Shown here: positions 60,378-64,000 of the stretch, piece after piece
Position numbering within the stretch: the stretch's first letter is position 1
Layout of the letters: each line of letters begins with the position of its first letter
Assembly (NCBI RefSeq): GCF_014946725.1
Contig: NZ_JACFXY010000004.1
Location: 124,001-188,000 of the forward strand
Direction of reading: 5' to 3'
Length of the DNA: 64,000 bases
Source: Mixta mediterraneensis
GTDB lineage: Bacteria > Pseudomonadota > Gammaproteobacteria > Enterobacterales > Enterobacteriaceae
Made by a program: the position numbers and the translations under genes
Notes under the pieces: generated by a model
Told to the model about the DNA's origin: nothing
What the model saw: only the letters and a program-made list of their open reading frames with translations
Databases searched by the model: none

Positions 60378-61388
60378 ATGAAAGCGACTACAAAAAAGAA
60401 TGCGCTAACCTGGTTAAAAGAGGGCGGCATTTATGTCGTGCTGCTGGTATTACTGGCCATTATTATTTTCCAGGATCCGACATTTTTAAGTTTAATGAAC
60501 CTGAGTAATATTCTGACCCAATCCTCGGTGCGTATTATTATTGCCCTGGGTGTGGCAGGTTTGATCGTGACGCAGGGTACTGACCTGTCAGCCGGTCGCC
60601 AGGTCGGTTTAGCAGCGGTTGTGGCGGCAACGTTATTGCAGTCAATGGACAATGCCAATAAAGTCTTTCCACATATGGATGCCGTGCCTATTCCTTTGGT
60701 TATTTTAGTTGTCTGTGTTATCGGCGGTGTGGTGGGACTGGTAAATGGTGTGATTATCGCCTATCTCAAAGTGACGCCATTTATTACGACGCTGGGCACG
60801 ATGATTATCGTTTACGGCATCAACTCGCTGTATTACGACTATGTGGGCGCGTCGCCTATTGCCGGTTTCGATGCAGGCTTCTCTAAATTTGCCCAGGGGT
60901 TCCTACGCTTTGGCGACTTTAAGCTGTCATTCATTACGTTTTACGCCATTATCGCCATTGTGTTTGTCTGGATAGTGTGGAATAAAACCCGCTTCGGCAA
61001 AAATATCTTTGCTATTGGCGGTAACCCGGAAGCAGCCAAAGTATCCGGCGTGAATGTTCCGTTGAACCTGATTATGATTTATGCACTGTCAGGCGTGTTT
61101 TATGCCTTCGGCGGCATGCTGGAAGCCGGTCGTATCGGTTCGGCGACCAACAACCTCGGCTTTATGTATGAGCTTGATGCTATCGCCGCCTGTGTGGTTG
61201 GCGGTGTTTCCTTCGCCGGTGGCGTGGGAACCGTGGCGGGCGTGGTTACCGGTGTACTGATCTTTACCGTTATTAACTACGGTTTGACTTATATCGGTGT
61301 GAATCCTTACTGGCAGTACATCATCAAGGGCGGCATCATCATCTTTGCCGTGGCGCTGGATTCGCTGAAATACTCACGTAAAAAATAA
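60378..61388 (+). CDS. mglC: Galactose ABC importer permease MglC
   Basis: Inner-membrane permease of the galactose/methyl-galactoside importer. The 336-residue product has about ten TM helices and BPD_transp_2 family motifs (TQGTDLSAGRQVGLAAV, the GGVSFAGGVGT loop near the C-terminus). It lies 19 bp after mglA and is followed by a strong terminator. The gene itself is intact although mglA is broken. Confidence 0.96.
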   Translation: MKATTKKNALTWLKEGGIYVVLLVLLAIIIFQDPTFLSLMNLSNILTQSSVRIIIALGVAGLIVTQGTDLSAGRQVGLAAVVAATLLQSMDNANKVFPHMDAVPIPLVILVVCVIGGVVGLVNGVIIAYLKVTPFITTLGTMIIVYGINSLYYDYVGASPIAGFDAGFSKFAQGFLRFGDFKLSFITFYAIIAIVFVWIVWNKTRFGKNIFAIGGNPEAAKVSGVNVPLNLIMIYALSGVFYAFGGMLEAGRIGSATNNLGFMYELDAIAACVVGGVSFAGGVGTVAGVVTGVLIFTVINYGLTYIGVNPYWQYIIKGGIIIFAVALDSLKYSRKK

Positions 61389-61400
61389 TGTGTCAAAAAC

Positions 61401-61428
61401 AAAAAGAGCGACTTTCGGGTCGCTCTTT

Positions 61429-61430
<2 letters not shown>
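61401..61430. terminator. Bidirectional terminator between mglC and sanA
   Basis: AAAAAGAGCGAC-TTTC-GGGTCGCTCTTTTT stem with T tracts on both strands; it touches the sanA stop. Confidence 0.9.
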
Positions 61431-62160
<730 letters not shown>

Positions 62161-62250
62161 TCAACATCAGGAAAATTCAATGGGTCAAGGCTACTTGAGG
62201 TCGATTGGGGAAGCAAGTTTGAGCCGGTTGGCTGGCGTATTTTTGAGCGT

Positions 62251-62274
62251 TGCCGGGCCTGTTTTGGCCCGGCA
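62251..62274 (-). terminator. Hairpin after maeA
   Basis: Perfect 9-bp stem TGCCGGGCC/GGCCCGGCA with a 6-nt loop just past the maeA stop; no clear T tract. Confidence 0.5.
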
Positions 62275-62282
62275 GGCACCCA

Positions 62283-63980
62283 TTAAATTGAGGTGCGACG
62301 ATAATGACGATACTGCGGTAACCAGAAGTTGTTCGAAATGGCTAAAGAGAGCACATCTTCTGATGTTACCACCGCAACCCCCGCTAATTGCGCAGCCTTG
62401 CCCACTTCCATCGCAATGATTTTCGATACGCCCTGAATATCCTTGATCTCTGGCAGAACAGGGCCTTCACCGTCATTTACCAGTGGTGAACAATCAGCCA
62501 GCGCACGGCTGGCAGTCATTAACATGCTGTCAGTGACGCGGCTGGCACCCGCTGCAATGACGCCCAAACCGATGCCTGGAAAAATATAGGCGTTGTTACA
62601 CTGGGCAATTGGATAGGTTTTTCCGTTCCAGCTCACAGGAGAGAAAGGGCTGCCTGTTGCCACAAGTGCGGCACCATCGGTCCAGGCAATGATGTCGGCA
62701 GGCGTGGCTTCGACGCGTGACGTCGGGTTAGACAGCGGCATTACGATAGGCCGTGCACAGTGCTTGTGCATCTCGCGGATAATCTCTTCGGTGAACAAAC
62801 CGGGTTGACCTGATACGCCAATCAGAATATCAGGACGTGCATTGCGCACCACGTCCAGTAGCGAGATGGAGTCGCTGGTCACATCCCAGTTTTTTAATGC
62901 TTCACTCTTTTGCACCAGCTTGCTCTGGAAGTCGAGCAGGTTGGGCAGCTTATCGGTCAGCAAGCCAAAACGATCAACCATCATTACACGGCTGCGCGCT
63001 TCATCGTCGCTTAAACCTTCGGATTTCATCTGCGCGATGATTTGCTCAGCGATGCCGCAACCGGCTGAACCGGCACCGAGGAACACCACTTTTTGCTCAC
63101 ACAGGCGGCTACCCGCAGCGCGGCTGGCGGCGATTAAGGTGCCAACGGTAACGGCAGCCGTGCCTTGAATATCATCATTGAAGCAGCAGACTTCATCGCG
63201 ATAACGCTCCAGCAATGGCATGGCATTTTTCTGCGCGAAGTCTTCAAATTGCAGCAGTACTTTTGGCCAGCGACGCTTAACAGCCTGAATAAACTCATTA
63301 ACAAATGCTTCGTATTCTTCACCGGTAATGCGCGGATGACGCCAGCCCATATACAGCGGGTCGTTCAGCAGTTGCTGGTTGTTCGTACCAACATCAAGGA
63401 CTACCGGCAAGGTGTAAGCCGGCGAAATGCCGCCACAAGCGGTATACAGCGACAATTTACCAATTGGAATACCCATGCCGCCAATGCCCTGATCGCCAAG
63501 ACCGAGAATACGCTCGCCGTCGGTTACCACAATCACCTTCACGTTCTGCTTGGTGGCATTTTGCAGCATATCTTCAATATGATCACGGTTCGGATAGGAG
63601 ATGAAAACGCCGCGCGCACGGCGATAAATTTCCGAAAAATGCTCACACGCCGCGCCGACAGTAGGCGTGTAGATGATGGGCATCATCTCTTCCAGATGAT
63701 TGTCCAGCAGTCGATAGAACAGGGTTTCGTTGGTGTCCTGGATGTTGCGCAGATAGACGTGCTTATCGTTATTGTTTTTGAAATCCTGGAACTGACGCCA
63801 GGCGCGCTTCGCTTGTTCTTCGATGCTTTCAACCGCTTCAGGCAGCAGCCCATTGAGATTAAATTCATTACGTTCTTCAATGGAGAAGGCACTGCCTTTA
63901 TTCAGGAGGGGAAATTCAAGTAGGATCGGGCCAGCGTAAGGGATATATAGCGGACGTTTACTTTCGTAGTCGAGTTCCAT
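62283..63980 (-). CDS. maeA: NAD-dependent malic enzyme
   Basis: Oxidative decarboxylation of malate to pyruvate with NAD. The 565-residue product has the same length as E. coli MaeA and matches along its length, with malic-enzyme motifs [10 protein letters not shown], the metal/substrate region [11 protein letters not shown] and the dinucleotide-binding [10 protein letters not shown]. The ATG at 63978-63980 follows GGAGCATC. In E. coli the gene is far away at about 33 minutes; its position beside sanA is a lineage-specific arrangement. Confidence 0.96.
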   Translation of the reverse strand: MELDYESKRPLYIPYAGPILLEFPLLNKGSAFSIEERNEFNLNGLLPEAVESIEEQAKRAWRQFQDFKNNNDKHVYLRNIQDTNETLFYRLLDNHLEEMMPIIYTPTVGAACEHFSEIYRRARGVFISYPNRDHIEDMLQNATKQNVKVIVVTDGERILGLGDQGIGGMGIPIGKLSLYTACGGISPAYTLPVVLDVGTNNQQLLNDPLYMGWRHPRITGEEYEAFVNEFIQAVKRRWPKVLLQFEDFAQKNAMPLLERYRDEVCCFNDDIQGTAAVTVGTLIAASRAAGSRLCEQKVVFLGAGSAGCGIAEQIIAQMKSEGLSDDEARSRVMMVDRFGLLTDKLPNLLDFQSKLVQKSEALKNWDVTSDSISLLDVVRNARPDILIGVSGQPGLFTEEIIREMHKHCARPIVMPLSNPTSRVEATPADIIAWTDGAALVATGSPFSPVSWNGKTYPIAQCNNAYIFPGIGLGVIAAGASRVTDSMLMTASRALADCSPLVNDGEGPVLPEIKDIQGVSKIIAMEVGKAAQLAGVAVVTSEDVLSLAISNNFWLPQYRHYRRTSI

Positions 63981-64000
63981 GCAATGATGCTCCGGTTGCA

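Overview
The window is a typical enterobacterial chromosome segment. Nearly every gene is syntenic with the E. coli/Salmonella 48-50 minute region: nrdA-ubiG-gyrA-rcsCBD-ompC-apbE-alkB-yojI-(proL)-yejMLK-rplY-radD-rsuA-bcr-yejG-yejFEBA-mepS-lpxT-yeiRPW-fruBKA-nfo-yeiH-yeiE-lysP-yeiG/frmA-folE-yeiB-galS-mglBAC-sanA. Several local differences point away from Escherichia and towards Erwiniaceae (Pantoea/Erwinia-like), which is an inference from gene content and not from a database search. These are an NAD malic enzyme next to sanA, a YbjJ-like MFS gene in front of rcsDB, a stand-alone EntD-type phosphopantetheinyl transferase after yojI, a DUF1232 gene between yeiH and yeiE, a FecCD-type ABC pair at the position of E. 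coli cirA, frmA beside yeiG, and no ada or rtn.

Layout. 0-4.3 kb: start of nrdA with DnaA/NrdR-type sites, ubiG, gyrA (wild-type QRDR). 4.5-13.4 kb: the Rcs phosphorelay (rcsC convergent with rcsDB), an MFS gene, a C-terminal scrap of a type I secretion adaptor (HlyD family) and a complete IS5-family element with a -1 frameshift signal. 13.5-15.1 kb: the antisense RNA gene micF and the porin ompC. 15.1-20.9 kb: small ORFs, apbE, alkB, yojI, a PPTase, a hypothetical gene, a well-equipped 25-codon ORF and tRNA-Pro(GGG). 21-35.8 kb: yejM/yejL, yejK, rplY, radD, rsuA, bcr, yejG, the yejABEF peptide importer and mepS. 36-43.1 kb: lpxT, yeiR under a strong Zur-type palindrome, efpL (yeiP), yeiW and the Cra-controlled fruBKA operon. 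43.1-57.5 kb: nfo, yeiH, DUF1232, yeiE, lysP, a FecCD permease/ATPase pair, formaldehyde detoxification genes, a LysR/MFS pair, folE, yeiB and galS. 57.5-64 kb: the mgl galactose importer with CRP and Gal operators, sanA and maeA.

The most notable feature is gene damage in otherwise intact, conserved genes. bcr has a single in-frame amber codon where its homologue has Gln. mglA has a single in-frame ochre codon where its homologue has Lys, immediately followed by a Shine-Dalgarno-like AAGG and an ATG. yejB changes frame inside a perfect 50-bp (CCG)n tract. Together with the adaptor remnant and the IS, this suggests either early gene loss in a strain with relaxed selection on uptake/efflux functions, or residual sequence errors; the raw reads would decide. 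I see no phage, CRISPR array, defence island or obviously new multi-gene system. The best candidates for undescribed biology are short: the 25-codon ORF with its own promoter, RBS and terminator at 20.4-20.5 kb, the 37-residue membrane peptide at 15.4-15.5 kb, the Zur palindrome nested in hairpin arms at 38.0 kb, and the simple-repeat tract in yejB.
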